A stretch of 64,000 bases of DNA from Drosophila miranda (taxonomy: Eukaryota; Arthropoda; Insecta; Diptera; Drosophilidae), in contig NC_046674.1 of NCBI RefSeq assembly GCF_003369915.1, positions 23,377,657 through 23,441,656 on the forward strand, written 5' to 3'. The position numbers and the translations under genes were made by a program. The notes under the pieces are model-generated. The model had not been told where the DNA came from. It did no database searches and saw nothing but the letters and a program-made list of their open reading frames with translations. Shown piece by piece: positions 12,801 through 24,000 of the stretch. Position 1 is the first letter of the stretch. Each line of letters opens with the position of its first letter.

Positions 12801-15800
12801 GCTGATGCTCTCACTCTCGCCCACGCTCGACATAACGACAACGGCCGCGTCCGCCTGCTTTGCCGGCACCGGTCGTCCCACTGTGCACTCGAGTGCCAGC
12901 TCCTTGCACCATCATCAGCAGCAGCAGCACCAGCATCAGCAGAACCAAAAGCACCCACAGCAGCCTGCCATGGCTGCCACGGCTGGCACGGCGGCCACGA
13001 GTAGTTGCACCAGTGCCACCAGTGGCACAGCGACAACTCATTCGATACCCTCCTCCTCCTCCTTCAAACACTTTCAGTATCCTGGCGGCGAGGCGCAGGC
13101 TGCGGCGACCTCGTTGAGCCCCTACAGCAGCACGCCTACTTCGGGCCCACCGCTGACTTCTCCGTCAGGCCTGTCGGCGACGACGTCGGCGACTGTCAAA
13201 AAGAAATCCTCATTTCTGCAGCGCAAGAAACCGCTATTGACACGCAGCGAGGTGAGTCCTGAACACCGGCACTCGAGAGCGGGCCAAAATAAGGGAACGG
13301 AGCACTATATAATCCATCCAGGAGAATCGCACTTGAGTTGTGGCATCCGCGATACAGGAAGAGGAACAGGCAGAGGCACCCCGGTGACCGGAGGTCGAGA
13401 GTGCTTCAATATGGATTCATAATCAGGCCTTGAGAGCCTTGAGAGCCCGGAGACCCCTCCACCCCACTCCCCACTCACCACTCTTGTATGTGTCGCCAAG
13501 CAAGGGAAACTCAAACAGAACTCAAAACCCCTCCCCCCATTCCTCTGTGGAGGGGTTCTACCTCGTAGATTTTTAATTTCTCTCCTGTATTTGTTTTGTC
13601 GCCTTAATCAGCAAAGTTGTTGTACAACTCTCTCCTCCTCCTGCCGCTTGGCGCCTTCCTTTCTTTGGTTTCCCGAGAATTCCGCTCCGCCGCCCGCCCC
13701 ACAAGCACGGGGGCAATATTCCGTAATGTTTGCTCATTCAGTAGTTTCTGTGGCACCCCTTTGGCGGCGGCAACCTCTTGAAGCTCGACATATCCGCGCT
13801 CCGTTCCGCTTCCCATTCGAGAAAGTACATACATATAGCTTATGGATTCTGCTTACGATGGATACCTTTCAAATTTAATCCAGGAACTTCCAAGACCTTT
13901 ACTTGTCACTAAAACGTCTCCCATCCTTCGCCTAGGTATCCAGTTCCGAGTTCTTTTCCGTGTCGTTTTGCATGGACTCGTCTCAGCATCCGGACGAGGA
14001 ATTCATACCGGCCACAAAAGGTGTAACCCTACTGTAAGTTCCTTCAAATACCCTTCAGATCTGGGGCTCCAATTTTCGTCCATTTTCAGTAATGCCCTCA
14101 GCCATGCCCTGCGGCGGAGAAACCTCACCTTTTCGCAGATCACGATAACGGACAATAATCCCACGCCCAGTTTTTTAGATGCAGGTCCCTCGCCCGCAAC
14201 GAGCTCCGTGGATGAGCAAACCGACGTGGAGAACCTGGCTGGCCACCATTTGTGCATCACGGAACGGGGCTCCAATCGCAAGCCACTGCAGAAGGCGGCC
14301 TCCTTTGTAAGTGAATCGCATCGAGCAAGGATCGACTATGTAAATCTATTCCGTTCCGTTCCGTTCCGTTCCACCCAAAAGGGATCCCGACAACCGCCGC
14401 CCCGCCTGCTGCCCTCCGCCTCGACGGAAGAGACCAGCGACGCAGCTGTGGCGGCAGGCAAACAGATCAAACAGCGATGGTCCTCCCTGTTCGGCATCAA
14501 GAACCCCCAGCAGAGCCAGCTGTGTGAGCTCCTCAACAGCTACTCGCGGAGTGGAGTGCCGCAGCGGGCGGAGGGTCTCAGCTTCGAGCATCCGGACCTC
14601 GACAACTCGCTGGCATACCTGCAGAACATGCACAAGTCCTGGCGGGACTTCGTCGAGAGCGATGCCATGCCCGAGAGCGAGGTCAAGATCCAGACGGCCA
14701 TATGGGAGCTGGTCACCACCGAAGTGTACTACATACACGCCCTGCAAACGGTGACGGATGTAAGGGTCGTCTGCTCCCCAAAGAGGGAATCCCCAGGTAT
14801 CTGATTTTGCTATTTCGTTGCAGCTTTTCCTGGCTTGTCTGGAGGCCGTGCAGGAGGAGCGCCTGCTGATTGATGTGGACCAGGCGCGTCTGTTCTCCAA
14901 TGTGCGGGCCGTCTGCGAGGCGAACATAAAGTTCTGGACCATGTGGCTCTATCCGATGGTGGCACACAGTGTGATGACCCACGAGCCCCTGCGATGCGCC
15001 TTCTTCCAGGAGGGATTCATTGCGTTCGCCTCCATCTTTGCGCCCTACAAAGTGAGTCTCTCTCTCGCTCTCCCTCAGGCCACAATCTCCCTTTATGCAG
15101 ACGTTTGTCGTCCATTGTCGTAGATCTACTGTGCCGAGCAGAGCACTTGCCAGTTCTACTGTAAGGAGCTCAACCAGAACAATCCCCTGTTCACCTCGTA
15201 TCTGGCGTGGTGCGAGTCTCAGAAGATGTGCAACCGCCTGCGGCTGGCCGACATTGTGGTGCGGCCGATGCAGCGCTTGACAAAGTACAGCCTCCTGCTG
15301 GCCGCCATCAAGAAGCACATGGGGGACGTGGAGGAGATCGAAGCCATTGACGTGATGATGCACAGCGTCGAGAACTTTGTGGGCAGCGTCAACAATCACC
15401 TAACGATGCGGCAGGAGAACGAGCGGCTCAAGGGCGTGATGGTGCGGATCGAATCGTACGACGTTGTGGTGAGTAGGGGCTGATCCCTGGTTGTTGCATG
15501 CCACATGATGCCACATGTTTAACAGGACACCAACAACGAGGGTCTGGAGAAGCTCATCAAGCAGCACAGCCAGATGTTCGATCTGTGCGCCCCCATGCGG
15601 GGCTGTCCGGCATATCATGTGCGGCACCTGTTCATGGAGGGCGACCACAAGTTCAAGGACAACCTGGGCAAGTCCGATGTGCACTGCTTCCTCCTGACGG
15701 ACCTGCTGCTCGTCTGCAAGACAATGGCCAAGCGGGGCTTGGGCGCCCTGAAGGTCATCCGACAGCCGTACCTAACCGACCAGCTAATCGTCCACATGGC

Positions 15801-17673
15801 TCCCAATAACACGCTCAACTGTGTCTACCTTAACGAGTTCCAAGTGGCCACCACAGCGTTCACGCTGCAGTGCACCGAGGCCAAAAACTGGTACGACGCG
15901 ATGTGGCGGGCCAAGACCATCTACCAAAGACTGAAGCGCGGCGCCGGCGGCGGCGGCGGCGGTGGCACAGTGGGTGACAGCTTCCGCTTTGGAGGCAGCG
16001 GCACAAGCGGCGGCACTGCCGACTCCCTGGGGGTGCGCAAGTCGCCCATGAACTCCTCCATCTGCAGCCATGTATCCAGTGCGAACAACAGCCACAGCGG
16101 CAGCGTCGAGTGGAACGATTCGCGCAACATATCCGTAGACTTTGAGAAGACAAACTCCGTGTCGAGCGACGAGGGCTCCGGCATGATGACGGGTAAGTCA
16201 CTCTCAGCCACACTCTCCCTATAGTTCCGAATCTCAGTTCAATGGACGATCTGTCGTTGACAGGCAACCATGGAATGGCCGGGAAGGGAAAGCAGCAACT
16301 GATTAGCGGTCTGCACAAGGCAAAGATAGGGATGATTGGGGCCATTGGCTCCAAGTCGGCGAATACCCTGACTGTGCAGCCATTGAACCACCTGGGGCAG
16401 AGTCTGCCCAACCTGAACATGCACCACAGTCACACGTAAGTTGCCCCGTAGAGAGTGCACCACGCACCACCATGACCATGACCATGACCATCATGACTAG
16501 CTTCTTACTAAAACAAAAGCAAGCACATCCACCAACACCACTCTCACCACTGTCATCAGATTAGCATTCGTCCAGTCATGTGTCCGAGGGTTCCATTCCT
16601 CCCAGGAACTATCGAGCACACACCGTTTATCGTTTATGTTGTATCATATTGTATCATTAAGCCATCATATATATTTATACACAACAATGTAGGTAGTATG
16701 TATTGTAATTTAGTCATCTTTTATACAAAACAAAAAATACCTATCAAATAAACCGTTTTTATTGTGTACGATAACCCCGATTACTCGATTACTCGATTAC
16801 TCCACAAGACAAGCAGCCCTGCCTCCTCCATATTCCACATTCATTCCACCTTGCATCAGTGTTCATTCGTGTTCATTTGTCATTTTCTTTTGTGTTCAAT
16901 CGATCTTCCATCGCTGAATCGATTGTTAGAGATCGATTATTTTCCTTTCCCGCCTATCGCTTGCTCTCTTGCGCCTCCGCTGCCACCACCACCACCACCT
17001 GCTGCTCTTTACAGTAACCTTTACCATACTTTTGTAGTAACAATACCCTGCTCGTGCCGGGCACGACCACTAGCCACTCGGGCAACATGTTGTTGTCGCC
17101 CAGCCATCGTGGCATTTCCTATCCGCCGCCGAGCCCAACGAGGTGAGTTAGAAGGGCAGGGAACCACCGCCTGGTTATGGTCTCACCTGCTCATACAATC
17201 CCCATACAATCTGTCGTCTTTCCACATGTGTATCGTTGATCGAACCGCCACCGTCTCACGACCCAACATTTGCCATCATCGATCGCCCTGTGACTACCAA
17301 AATCCCGAAATGAAAATGAAACTGAAAATGAAAATGAATATAACCCCACCGTCCCCAATGCCTAATGCCTGTACTGTGTCCGGTCCCCAGAGTGCCGCTG
17401 CGCCGTGGCATGGCCTTCTCGACCTCCACCAAGAATCCGCCACTGCGGAAGACGCGCAACGTCACCTCCCAGAACAGTATTAACTGGCACCAGATACCGG
17501 CCACACCGACGCCCACGCCGCCCAGTCCCCGGTCGCAGCACACCACCACCCCGGCCAGCATTGCCCTGCAGAAGTCGCTGCCTGTGCTGGACCCATCGTT
17601 GCCACCGTTGCTCCACAAGCAGCTCTCCCACCAGGCACCCCTGACGACGTCCAGCACCGAGACGGACGTATGA
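5934..17673 (+). CDS. RhoGEF with DH-PH domains, PLEKHG5/Syx-like
   Basis: This gene likely encodes a guanine nucleotide exchange factor for a Rho GTPase. Coding exons, all phase-consistent, are 5934-7802, 11222-11404, 12685-13251, 13936-14033, 14090-14306, 14382-14759, 14824-15051, 15124-15468, 15526-16192, 16225-16435, 17038-17142 and 17391-17673, giving about 1716 aa. Residues 1-1000 are Ser/Pro/Gln/His-rich and probably disordered. A Dbl-homology domain spans roughly 1085-1295, with the conserved VRPMQRLTKYSLLL helix (exon at 15124). A PH domain follows at roughly 1325-1425, then a Ser-rich tail ending in Glu-Thr-Asp-Val, a class I PDZ ligand. DH-PH order plus a PDZ ligand resembles vertebrate PLEKHG5/Syx, and the fly counterpart is possibly CG42674 (from memory). 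The start is uncertain: the ATG at 5934 or the in-frame ATG at 6123, and further 5' exons are possible. AATAAA at 18071 probably ends the mRNA. Confidence 0.88.
7888..7893 (+). terminator. Possible intronic polyadenylation signal
   Basis: AATAAA begins two bases after an in-frame TGA (7884-7886) reached by reading through the 7802 donor. Use of this signal would give a truncated protein of about 650 aa with no DH-PH domain. No transcript evidence is available here. Confidence 0.3.
9841..9869. repeat. (GA)n microsatellite
   Basis: An uninterrupted GA dinucleotide run lies in the large RhoGEF intron. Runs like this can bind GAGA factor, but here it may be only a simple repeat. Confidence 0.9.
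12240..12410. repeat. Imperfect GTAGCG/ATCGGAATAAT repeats
   Basis: Short related units such as GGAGTAGCG(A/T)TT followed by ATCGGAATAAT recur about three to four times at roughly 30-40 bp spacing, inside the intron between the exons ending at 11404 and starting at 12685. The array is degenerate. Confidence 0.55.
12532..12556. repeat. (CT)n microsatellite near splice acceptor
   Basis: A CT run lies about 130 bp before the acceptor at 12684 and may act as part of an extended pyrimidine tract. It is otherwise a simple repeat. Confidence 0.8.
16437..16752 (+). terminator. Alternative 3' end of the RhoGEF (stop plus AATAAA)
   Basis: Reading through the donor at 16436 meets TAA at once (16437-16439), and AATAAA stands at 16747-16752. 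A transcript ending here would lack the last two exons and therefore the C-terminal PDZ ligand. This is inferred from sequence only. Confidence 0.4.
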
Positions 17674-18070
17674 TGTGGAGCCAATGCCCACCTCCGGCGA
17701 CCGGCGACCGGCAAGCTGTAATCTTAAGATAGATTGCATCTTACTTGGAGCTGATCTGACCTAGATGCATGCAACGATAGAAACTATATAGAGCGTGTAC
17801 TTACCTTACCTTACGATTAACCTGTCACAAATTAGCAATAGCACACAGAGAGCACTTTTCTATTTGGAACTTGTATTGTGAGAAACGGCACTTTTGGGTC
17901 CAAAGCTGATATTTAAATAATGTACATTCCAAAACTACTACTACTACTACTACCACCACTACTCCTCCCCGCTCCAGACCACCTAGCCTTTCAAGCTTCG
18001 ACATTCAAACACTGAACACTGAAACACTCAGCCATATTACGAGTATTCTTCCCATAACGATATAAAGACA

Positions 18071-18076
18071 AATAAA
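18071..18076 (+). terminator. Polyadenylation signal of the RhoGEF
   Basis: AATAAA lies about 400 bp after the TGA at 17671-17673, in an AT-rich 3' UTR-like stretch. Later AATAAA copies at 19414, 19761 and 19922 could serve longer 3' UTR forms. Confidence 0.6.
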
Positions 18077-18095
18077 GATTAATCAACGGATTTTT

Positions 18096-21000
18096 TTTTT
18101 TTTTTTAAGTCATTTAGTTGGTTACAACTAAGGCTGTTACAACCAACGGAAGAAGTTAATTCTAGTACTAAACAATATTACAATACGAGTATGCATAGTG
18201 CAATGCCATATATACAAAACTATTTAGATCGAGATCCCAAGCTTTATAAAAGTGTCTCCATGTAAGTCGATTGATGTAAGTCGTTACTTCTCCATAAGTA
18301 AACAAGATTGCTATGTTATGGTTAAAAAATATCAATAAACACTCATGATTATCGTACTTACTGCATGAATAAAACATGCGATATACATATATCCACGATA
18401 TAATATATAGGTACAAACATACATATATACACAGTCTATAACCTATGCGTGGATACTGCGTTGGCAATAGTGGGAAACTTTAAGATATGCTTGTCCCCCC
18501 AAAGTACTGTATGTTCCCACTTCATAGACTTATATGCTTTATCTTTCCGAAATAATTCAGTTGAACGTTGTATTTCCATACCCATGTAGAAAATACAATA
18601 TTGAGTATGTTAAGCATTCCCAACAGATTAGGATAATACAGAAGATTAGGATATGCATGACATAATGTTACTTGGGACTTTTAAAGGATCTAAATTCTTC
18701 TCCCTTCACAAAGCTGTACTGAATTGGAGTTTGATATGGGTGATACGATTTGTGATGTGATGGCCTTCTGTCTGTGCTGAACGAGTCCACTATAAGTAGC
18801 AGGTACATGGCTTTGCAATCTTCTGGTAACATTCCATAATATCCATCCTTGAAGCATTAGAAAACATATGTATACTACCTTTTCTGCTATAAGATTCTAA
18901 GTGGGAACAGGAGTGCATAGAAGTAACAATAAAGTTTTGGTTGGGCTGCAAAATCCGTAGAAAATCAAAAAGTTGATAGCTTATATCTTTATACTGATGT
19001 ATATCGGAGTGGCGGCACATATTTCCAAGTCCCATAAGTATTGGCTAATAACGTACATAAGTAACTAAGTGTAGACTAGTACTGTTCTTCCTACATAAAT
19101 TATATTAGGTGGACATTCTGGAACAGCAATCGCAGGTGTTTGCTCCAGGATTTTGTATATATTACCTTCGGGAAAGCGTGACACAAGTTCTAAATTACAT
19201 ATAGAGAAACAAACGAAGACATATGTATGTATACACACACAACCACACCCACATACACACAAGTGGTATATATAAAGAAATTATTCATATATTTATATTT
19301 GTAAACGTGTACAAAAGAGATGAATACATCACGGTATTCGGGTAACATATAAAATATATTATAATATACATATGTATATATTCATATGTATGTATATACA
19401 TATATGAAACCGCAATAAACAATGTTAACTGTATTTGTATGTATTTATTGATATATGTATGTATGTATTATGTATAGGGCTGCTTAGAGCTGAGATCGTA
19501 TTTTAGAGTTTAGTTGTAGCCCCTTCCCCCCCTACATTGGCGTACAAATATCTAATCTCTAGTTTAGAGCAAAGAGTGCCTAAATGGACACTTGGATGAT
19601 AGATACCCTATATAACACACATACCCGCAAATGGTAATTAGAAGTTGAACTTAAAATGTTATTGAAAACTATATCAAAAACGCAATTTATTTACAATGGA
19701 ATACAAATAACAGACATATAATGCGTAAAGTGCAACAAAGCTTTATTTACACGCTTGAACAATAAACATTAAACGTATTTGTAAAGTAAACTCGCAATTT
19801 AATCGTAGTTTGATTTCACATACATATATACAAAGGTAAGTAGGCTCCCAAGCATTCGGATGGGCCTTAGAGATGGCAGAATTGATCACTTAGGAACGTT
19901 GAACGTTGAACGTAGCATCCAAATAAAGTGAAAAAAGTTTCATAAATGTTGGCCTGAAGTGTTCAACTTCTTTCTGGCTTTCTTTGAGTAACTTTTCCTT
20001 GAATTTGGAGTGCAACAATATCTCAACAATCGAATATCTTACAAATTATTGAAAATGCCCTGCCGACATCAATGCACATTGTCAAGATGAATGCTTGCAA
20101 TTTAAAGGCAATTACTATGAAAAAGTTGCCACGTACGTACAAAATCTGAGCTGGAATACATGCTAGAGCCAACTGGATTGGACAACAGTGCTTATTTTTC
20201 CATTAAAAAGTTTGTCCACAGCTGCAAGCAGCCAGACGGTGGGGCAGGGCAGGACAGGACAGGGCAGGGCAGGGATGCAGTTTGATAAATGAAGGGTCCT
20301 CATCCGGGACCGTCGTTGTCATTCAATGAGCGATTACTAATTGGCATCGCAGTTAGCCAACAGATTCGGAGAGTTTAATATTGTTTAAGTTGAAACTAAA
20401 CGAGCAGCGCACTCTGGTCAGGCATACTCTTGGGGGGAGGAGAACCTAATGCCCTCCGTCGTGCAAGCTGTGGATGCAAATTAAGTTTCTTATATTCCTT
20501 AGCTGGCAACGGAGGAGCGGGCAACGGCAAACCGGAACGAGTACACTCAGAAGCAGACGATGCTTGCAACATCCGAGAGGATTATTTGTACGCCCCGGTC
20601 CCACCCGACCCGACCCGACCCGACCCGACCCGACCCGACCCGACCCGCTGTGCTCAGGAAACATTATGATAAATGTCTTGATTCCGCCATAGAATTGTTA
20701 TGGCTGATGTTAGTCAGGCAGCTTGCCTCGGATGCGCGGATACGCGGATACGCGGCTGCGTCTGTTACTCGTATATTTAGACATCATAATGGCGTCATAA
20801 AAATACGCACTTAACGAGCTCGCTCTCGAATTTCAAATAGCACCGGGCCATGGAGAATTCAATGGCCGCCCAGGCATCCACATCCGCCCGCCGAGTGCAT
20901 CCATTTGCAGGACCAAGTGTAATCGTGTAAGCTAGATATTGCCATTGCCGTTTGAATGCAGTGCTTGGGAGCACAGTGACGCGTGAAAGTTGGCCTTGGG

Positions 21001-24000
21001 TTACAGGTAAAATAATTACAAGAATACGAATGAAAGGACATCCTATAAGCGGACACCATAATGTTTGAATGGTTTGTGTGTTTGAGCGTATAAACACCAA
21101 CTGGTTCTTGAAATCATTTTTTTAAACTACTCGTCTGCTCTGGGGTTCTTTTCAACATCAGATTGGGCAAGTTGCAATGTGTTTTGATGAATGATTTTTA
21201 TAAGGTCACAAAAGCGAAAATGTACGTGTTTATGAACCTGAACAGGAACCGACACAGGCCACCCCACAAACAGTACAGTAAACTAAAAGGAGGCCACTTG
21301 AGAAAGAGGACACCTGGGTTTACGAGCGGTTCGACCATAAAACCATATAGCACATGTGGTATGCACGCATTAGGTGCAAGTGCCGCACATCTGTACTTTT
21401 CTTGGGGTTGGTCTTACGTTTTAAGTACGTTATAGTTTCCTTTGCATAGTGCATACGTTTCGAAAATAAAACAGTTCGAATTTACAACTTAACTTATCAA
21501 CCTCTACAGTACGAGTAGATTTTGGTTCAACAAAGCGGCATTGAAATGGAAATTAGCCATATTCCAGGTGGAGCTTTAAGAGCCCGTTGCCGCCGCTTGC
21601 AGCAGCCCATGCCGGGGGACAGCAGCAGCCCGGATCCCAACCATCGCTCCCTCATTCCCTTGGAACAAGTGACGAAACCGTGTTAGCCCTCCTGCAGGCG
21701 GGTGGAGAGTAAAGAGAGTGGAGAGTGGGTTCTCCTGCAGTCAACCCACCTTGCGCCGGCACGCCTCGCAAGTTCTTTTCAATTAAAAACATTTCCCAGC
21801 CCAGCGCTTTAGCGACAGCCAGACGTCTGCTGTGTGTCGCCTGTGTGTTCGAGTCATTTTAGCATATTACTTGGGGAAATAATGAGCCCCGAGCAGGGGC
21901 CCGCTGCTCCTCTCTGTGTGTGGCACGCACATCTCGAAGTAAAGACTTTAAAAGCGTGCCACTGAAAAGGCTGGCAGGAGGGAGGCTTCAAGAGGATTTT
22001 ACTGAACGGAGACTGGATGACATTTAAAGCAGAGATCCTTTTCTGATTGTGTACGAGCAATATGTCATGAGATTGTTGTGTCATTAGCCGCTACCGCCTG
22101 ATTGGATCTTTCAATTACTCAACGACATGGCTGCAAATGCAATCAATCCTGTGCCGATGTTTAAGAACCAATGAACATTCCATTTTACTCTGTATATTCG
22201 AAACCTTCAAACAACCAAAAACACACAAACAAGGTCAGTTGCACGGTTGAAAAGTGGTTCAATTCCCAAAGCAGAAAAAACACATCGAATAAACAAGCAT
22301 CGAAAGCTGCCAATACATGTTTTCGTACGAGTATCCACTGAAAAGTGTTTTATTTGTGTCACGGAGCAATTCTTTAAAATATCAATAGCACCGCAATAAA
22401 TTTCAGCCACGACAGGAACAAGGACTGCCTCCTTCCCGCTGCACTCGGCACTCGGCATCCATTCCACGCGGATGGTATCGATAGGCACTTCGCTTGGACT
22501 ATAAATGGGAGGACTCCCTCTGACTCTGCCTCTGCCTCTGGCTCTGCCTATGCTTCTGGCTCTGGCTCTGGCTCCTTGCTTCACTGCATTCGAAGCATAT
22601 CATTCTCGTACTCGAAGGATATAGCAGCGGAGGAGAGGAATTGTAGCCGATTGAATCGATGTAAATGGTAACGTATGTTCAAATGATACTGTTGGGGGGT
22701 GGCATTTCCACAGAGCGACCACAGCGGTAATTCAGGATAGCCCTATAGAAGGCTATATGCAACAGATTTAAAATAGATACTCTGTAGTTATAGAGGTCTC
22801 ATAGGTAGCTATCTCCTAGGGTTTCCGCCAAGCACCAGTACTGCTTGTAAAATGTTTCGTAGACAGAAATCTGGCTCTCTTTAAGCGTGTAACGAACCAA
22901 ATGCTTGATATCCATATCGTATGGCCAGGGCATTGCGGTATCGATTCCTTTCCGGTAGCTTTCCCCTTCGCCGACCATCCGTATGGCTAACCAGAGTTTC
23001 CCAAGTGACTGTGGCTTGTAAACAAGAGCTGGTCACTCACCTACGAACTGTCGTCGTCCATGGACGTGAGTGCGACTGGGACTGTGACTGGGACTGGTAC
23101 TGACTCATGGGCCTGGCTGTGGGCCAAGTGTCCTCGACTCGGTCGTTCGGTCCGGTGCTTGAGTTTGAGAAATGGCACTGCAGCCGTCTGGCGCTATTAT
23201 CGTGTATTTTTTCACGCCACTTTCTTTCTCTCCGGGCCCTGTATGGCCGTCCGACCATTATAAATTATTATGTGGACACCTTGTGGCCGGCATTCGATCC
23301 AACATGCCGGTCGGAGCCGCATCCCTCGATTGCCCATCCCATCCTGGTAGCGGTATTCCTGCGGCCCCCTCCTTGGCTGGGTGTGGGAATTCGGAGTCCC
23401 CTTCGGGTCGGTCGCCGGCTTTGTTTAATTTCCAATTGCTGTCCGAGTCGAGAGGAGTCATCGTCACCGATGCAAAGTGTCATTAAACTCGAGCCAATGC
23501 ATTGAGTGTTTACGAGTATTGTTTGCCCGTAGTTCGATTGTTCGCTCGACTGTCCGTGCCCAATTACCGATGAAGGTTCGACAATGGCTGCCCGCCACGC
23601 ACCGCCCCGCCCCGCTCGTTCGCAGCAGCAGCAATATGTTTTCATTTCCCCGGCTGTTGTTCCCCAGTTACGAGTGAAAGAGAAATTAGACAGAATGAGG
23701 ATGGAGAATGGAGGATGGAGGATGGAGAATGGAGGCTGCTTCTGGCAGAGACGCCGGAAATTGCGCTTCACTTTCAGCTGCACTCGCACCCGCTTTTCAT
23801 GCTGGAGGCAGATGGCCCAGGGTGCCCACGCGCACAGATGGCCCAGGAGGGGCAGGGGCAGGGGCAGGGGCAGACCTTTCGCATGCAGTCAAGTGCCGGA
23901 AGCATGAAGAATCTGCATGGTATTCCTTGCATACTTTTGGGCGCCTTACTCGGAAACTCAACGGACTGTGCATCCGGAAGTTAAACATTTTATTTTCTCA

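Noticed and set aside
13842..14804. A single 320-codon frame read as one exon
   Set aside because: Its start lies in an intron. The true exon 13936-14033 uses another frame, and splice sites split the rest. Only the 14307-14381 retention remains possible.
20604..20647. CCCGA array as a CRISPR or regulatory array
   Set aside because: It is a plain pentanucleotide microsatellite without spacers, in a eukaryotic genome.
23107..23505. A 132-codon frame in the gene-poor region
   Set aside because: No domain, no adjacent splice sites with matching phase, and overlapping frames of similar length; likely chance.
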